Shown piece after piece: positions 50,092 through 60,319 of a DNA stretch of 64,000 nucleotides (position 1 is its first letter; each line of letters begins with the position of its first letter). The stretch lies in assembly GCF_003574135.1 (NCBI RefSeq), contig NZ_AP018341.1:1612001-1676000 (forward strand), read 5' to 3'. The notes beneath the pieces are model-generated. The model made no database searches. It was not told the origin of the DNA and worked only from the letters and a program-made list of their open reading frames with translations. A program made the position numbers and the translations under genes. The DNA comes from a cyanobacterium endosymbiont of Rhopalodia gibberula. Its GTDB lineage: Bacteria > Cyanobacteriota > Cyanobacteriia > Cyanobacteriales > Microcystaceae.

Positions 50092-50349
50092 TCAAGTGTA
50101 GAGGGAGAACTTCTGTATTAAACCATTCGGTGATATAAGGGTGTGAATCGAGTTCAGATTAAAAACTGTATCTTGTCCCTTCAAATTGAAAGTTGCTAGA
50201 TCTTTGATAGTTTGATAGAGATTCTGCCACTGTTCCACCACACAATCACGGTTTGATTTGTGAATATTCCCTTCCATCCATAGATTAATAACATAATCTA
50301 CGTCATAAAGATCCGAAGAGCACATGAGAAAACGAATCAAATCAATCAT
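50092..50349 (-). CDS. Short hypothetical protein or surviving fragment, 85 aa
   Basis: An open frame starting MIDLIRFLMCSSDLYDVDYV and ending with LISPNGLIQKFSLYT and two consecutive stops. The composition is protein-like (IHKSNRDCVVEQWQNLYQTI), with helices and no membrane segment. I do not recognise the family. No clear ribosome binding site is seen. It lies upstream of the decayed pieces at 49097-49960 on the same strand, so it may be a surviving fragment of a former larger gene or a true small gene. Confidence 0.35.
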   Translation of the reverse strand: MIDLIRFLMCSSDLYDVDYVINLWMEGNIHKSNRDCVVEQWQNLYQTIKDLATFNLKGQDTVFNLNSIHTLISPNGLIQKFSLYT

Positions 50350-51493
50350 ATATAAATACTTCTCAAAGGGTAATCAGTGAATAAAAGACCGCAATAATTT
50401 GATGTCTTTATTGACTAGTCTATAGTTGTGACCAGGATTGTGTTTTGACTCCTCAGAAAAAACTTTACTATATTCCTTAGTTATTTTAGAGAACAAGTTT
50501 TCTTCTACCTTATTGAGTTATTTTTCTCTAGTCTATCTCTAGTTATTTAGGGTATATAACTCATAGGTTTGTTACTTATTTAAGAGATAATTTAACTTCT
50601 TAAATAGATGTTAACAATAACATGCCTAATTTCTTGAATAAACTGTAGTAGTATTTTAAAATATCTTCTTCGAAATTGTTAGATTCTTATAATATTGCCG
50701 GTTTGTTTATTTATTCTTCTGTTATAACAGTTATCCATATCATTAACTAATTGATTTTTCTTCTTTCGATAGTTGTATTGTTATTTCTTTTATTTCTACT
50801 TTTATCATATTTATAGTTACAGTTCTGTATCTTAATACAAGAATCTTAACTTAAGATAAATCAAGTGTATATCCAAGTCAATTTTTTCAAATTTTCTATC
50901 CGATTAGTTCTCATCTACTAGACTGAAGTAGTATCAAAAGTATATGTAATAAATTTTTTAATAAAGTGCTATCTAAATAAATTACTTCTCTGAAAGATAA
51001 TTAAAAATCAAGTAAGTTATTGATACTTTAGTATATTATATTTAATATACTAATTAATATTGTTTTTGTTTTCTATAAAAATTAGATTTTAGTGGTATTA
51101 ATACCTATTAAATTTTATGTTAGTAAAAAATTATGTCAGGTGACCTGTGAACATTATAACTTTTTATATCGCTCATATATGAGTAGCTTATTTACGATTT
51201 AATAAATTTTATTAAAATAGGTGTTCAGGATCACTCATGGGTTTACAAAAAAAAATATAGTATGCCATTATATAAATAATATTTTATTGTGTTCAACTTT
51301 AAGTTTTTACTATAAAAAGGTATAATTAAACATCTTAAATTCATAAAATTGAAAGAAAGTATAGATTCAGTATTGCACAATTTTTAATAAAACTATCTAT
51401 ATAGTAACAGAATACATATTGATACCCTTAAAGATATCACCCTTAAGGGTATTGATCAAAATATAAAGAATTAAATTGCAGGAGAACAACTGA
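50350..51493. other. Gene-free AT-rich stretch upstream of acnB
   Basis: About 1.14 kb, strongly AT-rich. The only structured element recognised is the inverted repeat at 51422-51452 just before acnB. Confidence 0.55.
51422..51452. promoter_or_regulatory. Inverted repeat in the acnB leader
   Basis: ATACCCTTAA (51422-51431) and TTAAGGGTAT (51443-51452) are perfect reverse complements separated by 11 bases. They lie 42 bases before the acnB start codon. The symmetry and place suit an operator or a leader hairpin. The regulator is unknown. Confidence 0.5.
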
Positions 51494-54073
51494 ATGTTAG
51501 AAAGTTATCACAAACACAAGGAAGAACGCGCAAAACTCAAAATTCCTCCTTTACCCTTAACGGCAAAACAAACTTCGCAACTATGTAAACTTTTAAAAAA
51601 TCCTCCCGCAGAACTCAGAGAAGAACTTTTAATGTTACTACGAGATAGAATTTCCCCTGGTGTAGATGAAGCGGCTTATGTTAAAGCAGGATTTTTAACA
51701 GGAGTAGCTAAGGGTGAGATAAACTGTCCTATAATCTCCCCTCAAGGAGCAGTGAACTTATTAGGAACCATGATGGGGGGCTATAATATACAATCATTGG
51801 TTGGACTGCTTAAATCTCCCGACAGCAACTTAGCATCAGCAGCAGTCACCGCATTAAGTGGAACCATCTTAGTCTTCGATGCGTTTAATGAAGTCTTAGA
51901 ATTATCGAAAACTAACTACTACGCTAAACAGGTCATCGATGCTTGGTCTAATGCTTCCTGGTTTATCAAAAAACCTAAAGTCCCTGAAGTCATTATCGTC
52001 ACTGTCTTTAAAGTTTGTGGAGAAACCAACACCGATGACCTTTCTCCAGCTCCCCATGCAACTACAAGATCGGACATTCCTTTACACGCTTTAACTATGC
52101 TAGAATCTCTTTTCCCAGAGGGAATAGAGACTATTGCTAGACTCAAAGATAAAGGCTATCCCATTGCTTACGTAGGGGATATTGTTGGAACCGGTTCCTC
52201 CCGCAAGTCTGCTATTAATTCTGTTTTATGGCACATTGGGAATGATATTCCCTTTGTTCCCAACAAACGTTCAGGAGGATACATTATTGGCGGAAAAATT
52301 TCCCCCATTTTCTTCAATACGGCTGAAGACTCTGGTGCATTTCCTATCGAATGCGATGTCAGCGAAATGGAAACTGGAGACCTTATCATTATCCATCCCT
52401 ACAAAGGGGAAATTACTAACGAAGCAGAAAAAGTTATTGCAACCTTTATCCCTAAACCCGAAACCATCTTAGACGAAGTACGCGCAGGGGGACGCATCCC
52501 CTTACTTATTGGGCGCGCGTTAACCGACAAAACTCGTCATGCATTAGGACTTGAACCTAATACTATTTTTATGCGTCCTATCCCTTCTATCGAAGACGGG
52601 GGAATACCTGGATTTACTCTAGCACAAAAAATGGTTGGTAAAGCTTGCGGTTTACCCGGGGTTCGTCCAGGGGATGCTTGCGAACCCATGATGACGACTG
52701 TAGGTTCTCAAGATACCACAGGGCCCATGACTCGTGATGAATTAAAAGAGTTAGCCTGTCTAGGGTTCAATGCAGACTTAACTCTACAAAGTTTTTGTCA
52801 CACTGCCGCGTATCCCAAACCTGTCGATGTCAAAATTCATAAAGAGTTGCCGGACTTCTTCTCAACCCGTGGGGGGGTTGCGTTGCATCCTGGGGATGGT
52901 ATCATCCACTCTTGGTTAAACCGAATGTTATTACCCGATACCGTCGGGACTGGGGGTGACTCCCATACTCGCTTCCCCTTGGGTATATCTTTCCCAGCAG
53001 GTTCAGGGTTAGTTGCATTTGCAGCAGCATTAGGAGTGATGCCTTTGGATATGCCAGAATCCGTGTTGGTTAAATTTACTGGAGAATTACAACCTGGGGT
53101 AACTTTACGGGATATTGTTAATGCTATTCCTTGGGTAGCTATACAAGAAGGTAAATTAACCGTTGATAAAGAGAAAAAAATTAATGTTTTCAACGGTCGT
53201 ATCATGGAGATAGAAGGTTTACCGGATTTAAAGGTTGAACAAGCATTTGAATTAACAGATGCTACGGCAGAAAGGTCTTGTGCAGGATCTACTATTAAGT
53301 TAGGAAAAGAGACTATTGCTGAATATTTACAGTCCAATGTTGCTCTAATTAAAAATATGGTTGTGCGAGGTTATCAAGACTCTAAAACTTTGGTGCGTCG
53401 TGCGGAAAAAATGGAACAATGGTTGAAAGAGCCTATATTGCTGGAAGCAGATGAAAATGCTGAATATGCAGATACTATTGAAGTTAATTTAAGTGAGATC
53501 AAAGAACCTATTGTTGCTGCACCAAATAACCCAGATAATGTTAAACTGGTGTCCGAATGTTCAGGGGAAAAAGTCAATGAAGTATTCATCGGTTCTTGTA
53601 TGACGAATATTGGACATTATCGCGCTGCTGCTAGAATTTTAGAAGGACAAAAAATAGGAGAAGATAGCGGTTTGCACGTACGTTTATGGATTTGTCCCCC
53701 AACTCGAATGGATGAAAAACAGCTCCGGGAAGAAGGTGTTTATGATATTTTTGCAGCTGTTGGTGCGCGGATAGAAGTACCTGGATGTTCTCTCTGTATG
53801 GGAAATCAAGCACGTGTAGAAGATAATACAACGGTATTTTCTACTTCTACCCGCAACTTTAATAACCGTATGGGGAAAGGGGCTCAAGTTTACCTTGGTT
53901 CTGCAGAATTGGCTGCGGTGTGTGCCTTGTTAGGAAAAATCCCAACAGTTGAGGAATACATGTCCATTTTTACAGAAAAAATTAAGCCCTTTTCTAGTCA
54001 ATTATATTGTTATTTAAATTTCAATAAAATTGAAGGTTTTCAAGATGAAGGACAGGTTATTTCGTTAGAATAA
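51494..54073 (+). CDS. acnB: Aconitate hydratase B
   Basis: This [4Fe-4S] enzyme isomerises citrate to isocitrate in the cytosol (also 2-methylisocitrate dehydratase activity in the family). An N-terminal HEAT-like domain (about 1-160, [20 protein letters not shown]) and a swivel domain (about 165-380, [20 protein letters not shown]) come before the catalytic core. Cluster cysteines are in [14 protein letters not shown] and the [11 protein letters not shown] pair. [14 protein letters not shown] is the substrate loop. Length 859 is standard. GGAG lies 9 bases before the ATG, and a symmetrical leader element lies upstream. It supplies 2-oxoglutarate for ammonium assimilation, fitting for a nitrogen-fixing symbiont if that is what this is. 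Confidence 0.96.
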   Translation: MLESYHKHKEERAKLKIPPLPLTAKQTSQLCKLLKNPPAELREELLMLLRDRISPGVDEAAYVKAGFLTGVAKGEINCPIISPQGAVNLLGTMMGGYNIQSLVGLLKSPDSNLASAAVTALSGTILVFDAFNEVLELSKTNYYAKQVIDAWSNASWFIKKPKVPEVIIVTVFKVCGETNTDDLSPAPHATTRSDIPLHALTMLESLFPEGIETIARLKDKGYPIAYVGDIVGTGSSRKSAINSVLWHIGNDIPFVPNKRSGGYIIGGKISPIFFNTAEDSGAFPIECDVSEMETGDLIIIHPYKGEITNEAEKVIATFIPKPETILDEVRAGGRIPLLIGRALTDKTRHALGLEPNTIFMRPIPSIEDGGIPGFTLAQKMVGKACGLPGVRPGDACEPMMTTVGSQDTTGPMTRDELKELACLGFNADLTLQSFCHTAAYPKPVDVKIHKELPDFFSTRGGVALHPGDGIIHSWLNRMLLPDTVGTGGDSHTRFPLGISFPAGSGLVAFAAALGVMPLDMPESVLVKFTGELQPGVTLRDIVNAIPWVAIQEGKLTVDKEKKINVFNGRIMEIEGLPDLKVEQAFELTDATAERSCAGSTIKLGKETIAEYLQSNVALIKNMVVRGYQDSKTLVRRAEKMEQWLKEPILLEADENAEYADTIEVNLSEIKEPIVAAPNNPDNVKLVSECSGEKVNEVFIGSCMTNIGHYRAAARILEGQKIGEDSGLHVRLWICPPTRMDEKQLREEGVYDIFAAVGARIEVPGCSLCMGNQARVEDNTTVFSTSTRNFNNRMGKGAQVYLGSAELAAVCALLGKIPTVEEYMSIFTEKIKPFSSQLYCYLNFNKIEGFQDEGQVISLE

Positions 54074-54909
54074 ATGCCAAAAATTGAAGATATTTTAGGG
54101 ATTAAAAAAGGAGCTTCAAGTTAGAACAATAGGGAGGGTAATGTCCGCAGTTTGACAAAAATGGGGGAGACACAGACAAGTAGTAAATCTATGCCAGGAG
54201 CAGCATTTATTAAGGTTAGGTGCTATGAATATAAAATCCAATCTTGATCTTGACCCAAGTATTTTGTTATCTAGATTATTTATATCAAAGATTTGAATGG
54301 CATTGTCATTATGCTCCTTAATTGACAGCATTAAAAAAAAAGATGATGTTCTCGTTTAAGATAAGGTGATGTTATGACTATTGTAATGACTTTTTATAGG
54401 TCAGAATATCGAAATTTTAAATGGCTTTAAATATTACAGATGCTTCCCCATCGTAAAAAGTATTTCCCAGTCTAGTCGACTATAATCGTCATTTTATTCA
54501 ACCAGGTTAAAGTTTAATGTAAAATTTATGCCAACTAATATCTTTATTACTTTTGAGTTTGTTTGTCTGAATTTTTTTAGTATAAATTGATGGTTTATTT
54601 GATTTTTAAGTGATTTTTAATATAGCATTGTTTATTGACGTCTAACTATTAAGGTATTGCAGTTGAATTATTAAAATAAGCTATACCTAAAGACTATTTT
54701 TTAGCCTTTCACGATCTTGAAACTCGTAAATGTACTGAATTTACGGTCAGATAGTGTGCCTTTTACGTCTCTTAAACAACTAGATCAATATACTTAATTA
54801 AGTTTATGAGTATTTGTCCCAACGATCACCTATCGATGAAGATTGATAGTTTAGTGGTATAAGATTGCCCTTAAGACAGTAATTTTTGGACGATGAAGTA
54901 TCAGTATAA
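54074..54909. other. Decayed stretch between acnB and the por pseudogene
   Basis: About 835 bp. A plus-strand scrap near 54680-54760 (KDYFLAFHDLETRKCTEFTV) looks coding but is flanked by stops and unidentified. No RNA gene was recognised. Confidence 0.45.
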
Positions 54910-55875
54910 ATGAAATTAACTCAAAAAACTGTAATTATCACAGAAACTTAGTCATGAGTTAGATTAGACACAATTAAAGCTCTCACTTAGAAGTGGAATT
55001 GCCACGTTGTCATAGCTTATCGCAATTTTAAAAAAAATCTGCAAAGTAGCTCAGGAACTAGGAATCCCTCAAGACAACTACACCGTCTTGGCCTATTTAA
55101 TCTAGAAAGCTTGGAGAGTGTTCGACAGTTTGCAGAAACTTTTTGGGACATTAGGAAATCTTTAGACGCTCTATTGTGCAATGCAGCCATTTATATGTCA
55201 TTGCTCAAATAACTTTTGGGATTACCTGAAGGCTATGAGTTAACTATGATTACCAACTATTTGGGATATTTTCTTCTATATAACTTGATGTTAGACTATC
55301 TCAAATACTTACCATCTTCGAACCCCAGACTGGTTATGTTAGGAACCTTTACCCAAAATCCGGATGAACTAGGTGAAAAAATTCTACTATGACCAGATTT
55401 AGGAGAGCTTCAAGGGTTTATAGAAGGCTTTAAAAACCTCTATTTCATGATTGATAGAAAAGCTTTTGAACTAGAGAAAACTTATAAAGACAGTAAAATA
55501 TATAATGCTATGAGTATACGAGAACTACATTGACGGTATTATGAGTTGACTGGCATTACTTCTAGTTCCCTTTATCCTGGATTTGTGGTTACTACCGCTC
55601 TTTTCCGTAACTATCATCGCCTGTTTCAGAAACAAATCCCTTTGTTCCAAACATGTATCACTAAGGGATTTGTTTCTGAAGAATTAGTAGGAGAACAAGT
55701 AGCCGAAGTCATCACTGCTCGTGAGTATAATCAATCGAGAGCTTATTAGAGTTTTGGAAATAGACAAAAGAAGGATAGCCAGTCTTTTGTCCAAAAGATT
55801 TCTCTCCAAGCTAGGGATAATAAAAATGCCGAGCGTTTGTGAGATTCTAGTGTAAAGTCAGTAGGACTTACTTAA
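54910..55875 (+). pseudogene. por: Light-dependent protochlorophyllide oxidoreductase pseudogene
   Basis: The intact enzyme reduces protochlorophyllide to chlorophyllide with NADPH and light. The relic spans 966 bp, the length of an intact cyanobacterial por (about 322 codons). It starts MKLTQKTVIIT and then loses the Rossmann TGASSG motif at TAG 54949-54951. Recognisable pieces follow: ELGIPQDNYTVLAY (shifted frame), SLDALLCNAAIYMSLLK, EGYELTMITNYLGYFLLYNL, TYKDSKIYNAMSIRELH (catalytic Tyr and Lys still visible), ELTGITSSSLYPGFVVTTAL and the C-terminal GNRQKKDSQSFVQKISLQAR. In-frame stops include TGA at 55390-55392 and 55531-55533. A frameshift lies near a run of eight A at 55030-55037. Two conserved cysteines are replaced by tyrosine (ACRN to AYRN, LCN to IYN). 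It is clearly non-functional. Confidence 0.93.
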
Positions 55876-55955
55876 TTTTCGATAGGGATAGTCCTCGGTT
55901 AGCTATATTAGCTAGCCTCTAAGTCTCATTAGTCATCTAACGAGATTTCAATCGA

Positions 55956-56141
55956 TCATGGTAATGGCTGAAAATTTTCTATAGAGGTCTCTGGTCTAAC
56001 TCGACGATTTTGTGGAGAATAATAAGCAATGGCAAACATCGGTAAGGTAAGTGTTAACAAAGCGATCGTGGTTCCTATAATATAAGCCCACCTGTGAGCC
56101 GGAGGCTCTACAACCTTCCCTGACGGGGTACTATATTCCAT
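55956..56141 (-). CDS. Small single-helix membrane protein, function unknown
   Basis: A 61-residue protein if started at ATG 56141 (MEYSTPSGKVVEPPAHRWAY). A TTG at 56168 would add nine residues. It has one transmembrane helix (about residues 20-41, IIGTTIALLTLTLPMFAIAY) and a polar tail (SPQNRRVRPETS). The frame is intact, and the short soluble-helix-tail layout resembles small subunits of cyanobacterial membrane complexes, possibly photosynthetic, but I cannot name it. It lies downstream of and convergent with the dead por gene. No ribosome binding site is evident. Confidence 0.5.
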   Translation of the reverse strand: MEYSTPSGKVVEPPAHRWAYIIGTTIALLTLTLPMFAIAYYSPQNRRVRPETSIENFQPLP

Positions 56142-56669
56142 AAAAATGGCTAATTGACCTGAACTCAATAAATTGTTATCAATGAGGTTTTAATGATAAC
56201 CTCGTTACTCTCATTGTAATAATTTTTTCTTGACAAGTGTTTAGTGTTGTTAATTCTTAATTAAATTTCAGTGAAATCTATAAAAAAACGATACTAAAGG
56301 ACGGACAGTCATCCTAAGCAATCGGAGACTAATAATTGATTTTATCTTTTATTATTTAATAAGTAATGAAACCTGTAATGTGTATGTAACTAGTTTGACA
56401 GTTAATTTTCTAATATGCGATAGTCCTAATTATTTTTTTTAATAGGCTTTAAGGGGCTTTTGAAGAAAATAAATGGAGAAATGTTTCAAAGTAGAAAAAG
56501 AACCATAGGTCAACTAACGTCAATGGTAATTGCCAATCAGCAACTTTTAACTGCCCTGTAGAAAGCATGGGAAGGTGAACGAGGTCAGATTTAAACAGAG
56601 GACAAGGTATGTTTGTGCAGTAACAGTAGGTAAAAATAAGGGGTAAACCCCAAAATATTAACCATAGTT

Positions 56670-57125
56670 TTAATCTAAAATAGACACATCTGCCGCCGAT
56701 GTACCCAGAATCTCTAATAAACTAGGTTGGACATCAATCGGTCCATTGCCTTCATGTTTAATAGAACCCAATGGTTGAATTAGAGTTGATTGTCCGTGCC
56801 GTTTTTACTAGCTTTTCCCAAAAGTGTTTAATGTCTTTGCCTGCCTTCATGTGCCATCAAGCTTTTATTTTTCCTGGCACACATCCAAAGAAATTTTTGA
56901 CTCCCAAGGTTAGGGTAAACTGCAGGTTGGCTCTAACTTTTAGAAGATTAATGAGCACATCAAGGCTTTCCTCCCACATCTTTGACCAACTCAACCATAT
57001 AATGAACTACTTCAGGGTCGTTATATATATCCCTTAGTGAGGCTGCTGTTAAAAGGTTAGGTTTTAGTAGGATGTGCTTACCTGGTTCAACAAAGCTTGC
57101 TATGTCCCTCAAAGACTCTAATAAT
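56670..57125 (-). pseudogene. DUF362 (iron-sulfur protein family) pseudogene
   Basis: Reading the minus strand from about 57121 gives IASFVEPGKHILLKPNLLTA and NDPEVVHYMVELVKDVGG, the N-terminal pattern of DUF362 proteins (V-K-P-G-x-x-V-L-L-K-P-N-L-L). Further along comes RANLQFTLTLGVKNFFGCVP and GKIKAWWHMKAGKDIKHFW-like text in another frame (one codon is a stop), then GNGPIDVQPSLLEILGTSAA and TAA at 56672-56670. Stops and at least two frameshifts separate these, and the middle and C-terminal ferredoxin-like parts are missing. DUF362 proteins are of uncertain function and often carry [4Fe-4S] domains. Confidence 0.75.
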
Positions 57126-57206
57126 TTTTATGAGGACATTTATAAATTAGGCAGATCATTAAGATTTGGTATAAATTAGATTGACAGTAGATATTACATT
57201 GTTTTA

Positions 57207-57700
57207 AACATTGGGTACGATTCATTATCGAGGAAATACTCATTTATATTCGTTGAAGCAGCAATGTTGGGAAAAACAATTCAGAGCATGTTTAACCCAA
57301 ACCAGAAGTGGAGCTTATGCTCTGGGCAATGATTTTGCTGTACGGTTTTTTACCGACTCGCAAAGGAGAAATCACACGAATTAGTTTCTCCCAACTCTAC
57401 TCCAATAGGAGTCTTTCATCAGTCTCGCAGTGGAGTACGCTGAGTTTTTTAAAGTACAGTTGGACAGGGTTAAGTTCTGTAGTATATTATTTTTCATCTA
57501 AACTATATCTGATTATAAACAACTGCGGTTAATTGTTGGCTTTTAAGTTTACTTCAGGCAACAATTACGGTGGACTTATTCCCGGATTAAGATTAGATTT
57601 AATTGCAAAATTGTTTGGAGACCGAGAAATTCTTATTAATAGAACTTTTTTAAAAACCCTATCAACAAGAATTTTAAACAATCACTTTTTATCAACAGGA
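57207..57700 (+). pseudogene. Unidentified coding relic
   Basis: A plus-strand frame reads GTIHYRGNTHLYSLKQQCWE, KQFRACLTQTRSGAYALGND and FAVRFFTDSQRRNHTN before a stop, then SFISLAVEYAEFFKVQLDRV after another. A later piece near 57555-57640 reads NYGGLIPGLRLDLIAKLFGD. The text looks like real protein but I do not recognise the family. Stops and missing start mark it as dead. Confidence 0.4.
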
Positions 57701-57850
57701 TAAAAAGTAAAAGTTAGTAAAAATTGTTAATTATCGTTGTAGGTTAGCTTAAATTCTCGAGAATAACAACCGTGTTTTAAACCTCTTATAATCCACATAA
57801 ATAATTATATTTTATAGTAGTTGAAGTCTAAATTAGGACATATTGAAAAG

Positions 57851-59140
57851 TTAACGTTTAACCTCTATCATACCGGCGATAGCTGATAACAAAAACCATC
57901 CCAACAGATTGACCCGAACATCAAAAAGAGTAACATCAAATAAATTGAATAAAATACAACTGCAAAAACTTATTAAATAAGTAAACAGTAGTAAATGTTC
58001 TCGACGTTTTTCTTGCTTATTAGACCATTGAACTAAATTTCTTACCCCTTGAAATATCACATTTCCCACAATGCCACAAAAAAGTAAAGTTCCAGGGATG
58101 CCAATTTCAGCAAACAACATTAAAAATAAGTTATGAGGATGTCCCATCCACACATTCATTTCAGTTTGGTAGACTGGTGTAAAATTCCTTAGTCCCCATC
58201 CTAACAAAGGCTGTTCTAATATCATCTCTCTAGCGACTCTCCATTGGGTAGTCCGTAAAGCAGTGACGTAGCGATCATCATATAATTCATCCGTCAATCT
58301 TGTCCAAAAATAAGCAGGAATCAGTTCACGCATAGTTCCCTGTCCCCAAGGAGCCCAGGCAGCCCAAACAACCATCCCAACGGCGATAACCGTTAGGTAA
58401 ATGACCCAATACCGACGTAAATAAACAGCAAAGGCCATCACCCCTAACAAGGCTAATCCCCAGACACTGCGAGAATTGGTGAAAATTAGTCCCAGCCCAT
58501 CCCCTACCACCGCAAGACTGAGAATAGTTAGTTTCCCAATCATCTCCCCTTTGTGTTTCTCTTGCCGGTGACGATAGATATCAATCCATAACCCTATGGC
58601 TAACAAAAAAGAAATTAGAAGGTAAATGGCCAGTGTATTAGCATACATTAAAAAAGAAGACATTCGGCCATCAGGGTTACCATAAGCCAGTAAATTAATC
58701 CCAATACTCCTAAAAAGAAGGGGGCTTTCCCAACCCCATCCTAGTTGCATAAAACCTAACCCACTCAGAAGAATAGACGTTAAAACCACCCACCAAGCAA
58801 ACTGATACAATCGATATAAATTAGCAAAAAAAATGGGGAAAGCGGCCAATAAAAGAATTCCTGGCAAAAAATTAGGCAATCCTTGTAAGGCAAGAATAGG
58901 TTGAAAAGCAAAAAATGTTGTAATAACAAGCCAAAGACTGAATACCCCTAAGCTCCAGGTAAACCGCTCAGAAATAATTTGGTGAAACCGTTGCTGCCAC
59001 AGGCTAAACAAGGCAATCACTAAACCTACACCCCCAATAGTGGCAGAAAAGGGGAATAAAAAGACCCCAAACTTGAGGAAATTCTCTACCCATTGAAGAT
59101 CATTAGATCTTGACCGGGGACTCGACAACAAAGACTTCAC
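57851..59140 (-). CDS. O-antigen ligase family membrane protein
   Basis: A 429-residue polytopic membrane protein with about ten to eleven predicted helices (for example FLFPFSATIGGVGLVIALFS and FLMYANTLAIYLLISFLLAI). The Wzy_C region holds TNSRSVWGLALLGVMAF, a long extracytoplasmic loop with PLLGWGLRNFTPVY, and MGHPHNLFLMLFAEIGIPGT, the hallmark of ligases that join glycan to lipid A core or a similar acceptor. It probably acts at the periplasmic face on lipid-linked glycan. Length is normal. It lies 66 bp downstream of the YaaW-family gene on the same strand, so the two may be co-transcribed. Confidence 0.85.
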   Translation of the reverse strand: MKSLLSSPRSRSNDLQWVENFLKFGVFLFPFSATIGGVGLVIALFSLWQQRFHQIISERFTWSLGVFSLWLVITTFFAFQPILALQGLPNFLPGILLLAAFPIFFANLYRLYQFAWWVVLTSILLSGLGFMQLGWGWESPLLFRSIGINLLAYGNPDGRMSSFLMYANTLAIYLLISFLLAIGLWIDIYRHRQEKHKGEMIGKLTILSLAVVGDGLGLIFTNSRSVWGLALLGVMAFAVYLRRYWVIYLTVIAVGMVVWAAWAPWGQGTMRELIPAYFWTRLTDELYDDRYVTALRTTQWRVAREMILEQPLLGWGLRNFTPVYQTEMNVWMGHPHNLFLMLFAEIGIPGTLLFCGIVGNVIFQGVRNLVQWSNKQEKRREHLLLFTYLISFCSCILFNLFDVTLFDVRVNLLGWFLLSAIAGMIEVKR

Positions 59141-59206
59141 AATATCAATTAAATAGTTGACAATATTTAGAATATAAACTATAAATATTGACTATTTTTT
59201 ACTTAT

Positions 59207-60055
59207 TTAAGTCGTTTCCCAACATTCGGTACGAGTAAGGCGAATCTGAGCTAAGGCAAAAATGACTGGGATAATGCGACCGTAATTAGTAGCAATCGCT
59301 CGCCATCCTAAATCAGCCAACAACCAACCCCATAACACCGGACCAACAAAAGCAAAAACTCCACGAAACGTCCCATAACGGGCGGCTGTCGTCACCATTC
59401 CTTGTCTAGCGGTGTTAAGCACAATTTGATTGGCTGCCACTGCCCCACCCCCAACTACAGCTTGTTTGGCAACTTGATAGCGAGAAAAATGGAGAATAAA
59501 TTGTTGAGCAATATGTTTAAGTAGCCAGGGCTTAACGAAAGAGTTTATGGCGATCACGCCGCTGCTTTTTAACAAAAAACTAAGACGATTGTTTTGAAAG
59601 TCAGCATGGCAGGGTTCGCCCCGGTTAGAGTTAGCCAATGATAGCTCTATTTCTTTAATCAGGGTCTTTTGTTCGCAAAGAGGAAGTTTTTTCCAAGCCT
59701 TACTGACCAAATAAAGAAAAATGTCTGCTTCAATATCGGTGGTAGTCATCTGGTTAGAATAAGGAATTTTTAAATACTGGCAAACACGAATAAGAATTTG
59801 ACGGTAGCTAACTTGATTACTCTTTTTTCGTAGGACCGTGATGCCATCAGCTCCCAGATAGCGAAATCGTTTCTCTACCGCATCTATCCAACTTCCCCAG
59901 TCTTGGCTTTCTACTTCAATAGGGTCAGGAGTTTGCCAATAATCGAGGGGATTAAATTTACGACAAAAAAGAATTTGGGTTAAATGACGTAGATCGTCTT
60001 CTGTCGCCAATTCTAGCACTATTCGCAGTTCATCCAATGTTGGGACCTCCATCAA
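59207..60055 (-). CDS. YaaW family (UPF0174-like) protein
   Basis: A 282-residue protein with a soluble N-terminal half. It starts with TLDELRIVLELATEDDLRHL and contains FCRKFNPLDYW. The C-terminal part has glycine/alanine-rich hydrophobic segments (about 200-222 and 232-275, FAFVGPVLWGWLLADLGWRA). This pattern matches YaaW/DUF3944-type proteins, whose function is unknown. It may be an upstream partner in one transcript with the O-antigen ligase gene, 66 bp away. The frame is intact. Confidence 0.72.
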   Translation of the reverse strand: MMEVPTLDELRIVLELATEDDLRHLTQILFCRKFNPLDYWQTPDPIEVESQDWGSWIDAVEKRFRYLGADGITVLRKKSNQVSYRQILIRVCQYLKIPYSNQMTTTDIEADIFLYLVSKAWKKLPLCEQKTLIKEIELSLANSNRGEPCHADFQNNRLSFLLKSSGVIAINSFVKPWLLKHIAQQFILHFSRYQVAKQAVVGGGAVAANQIVLNTARQGMVTTAARYGTFRGVFAFVGPVLWGWLLADLGWRAIATNYGRIIPVIFALAQIRLTRTECWETT

Positions 60056-60319
60056 GGGATTTTAAGATTTACCTGATCTTATCGATTTTTAGATTTACTG
60101 TGAGTTAGTATATATCACAAGTAGTAAGACAGACTGATATACCAAGCAACTTTCCAAAAGTTGCCTCAACCATCTAGGTCTTCTAGAGTTAAGTCTATAA
60201 CCTATGACTGTAAACTGAATATTTGTATGTCATCAGGTACAGGTAAGAGAGAAGTTGACTTACAAACTTCACAGGGTGAGCAATAGGTAACTATATCGTG
60301 GAATTATGTATTTCTCTCT

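Noticed and set aside
52837-53337. Minus-strand open frame of 166 codons
   Set aside because: It lies antisense inside acnB, whose catalytic motifs are clear on the plus strand.
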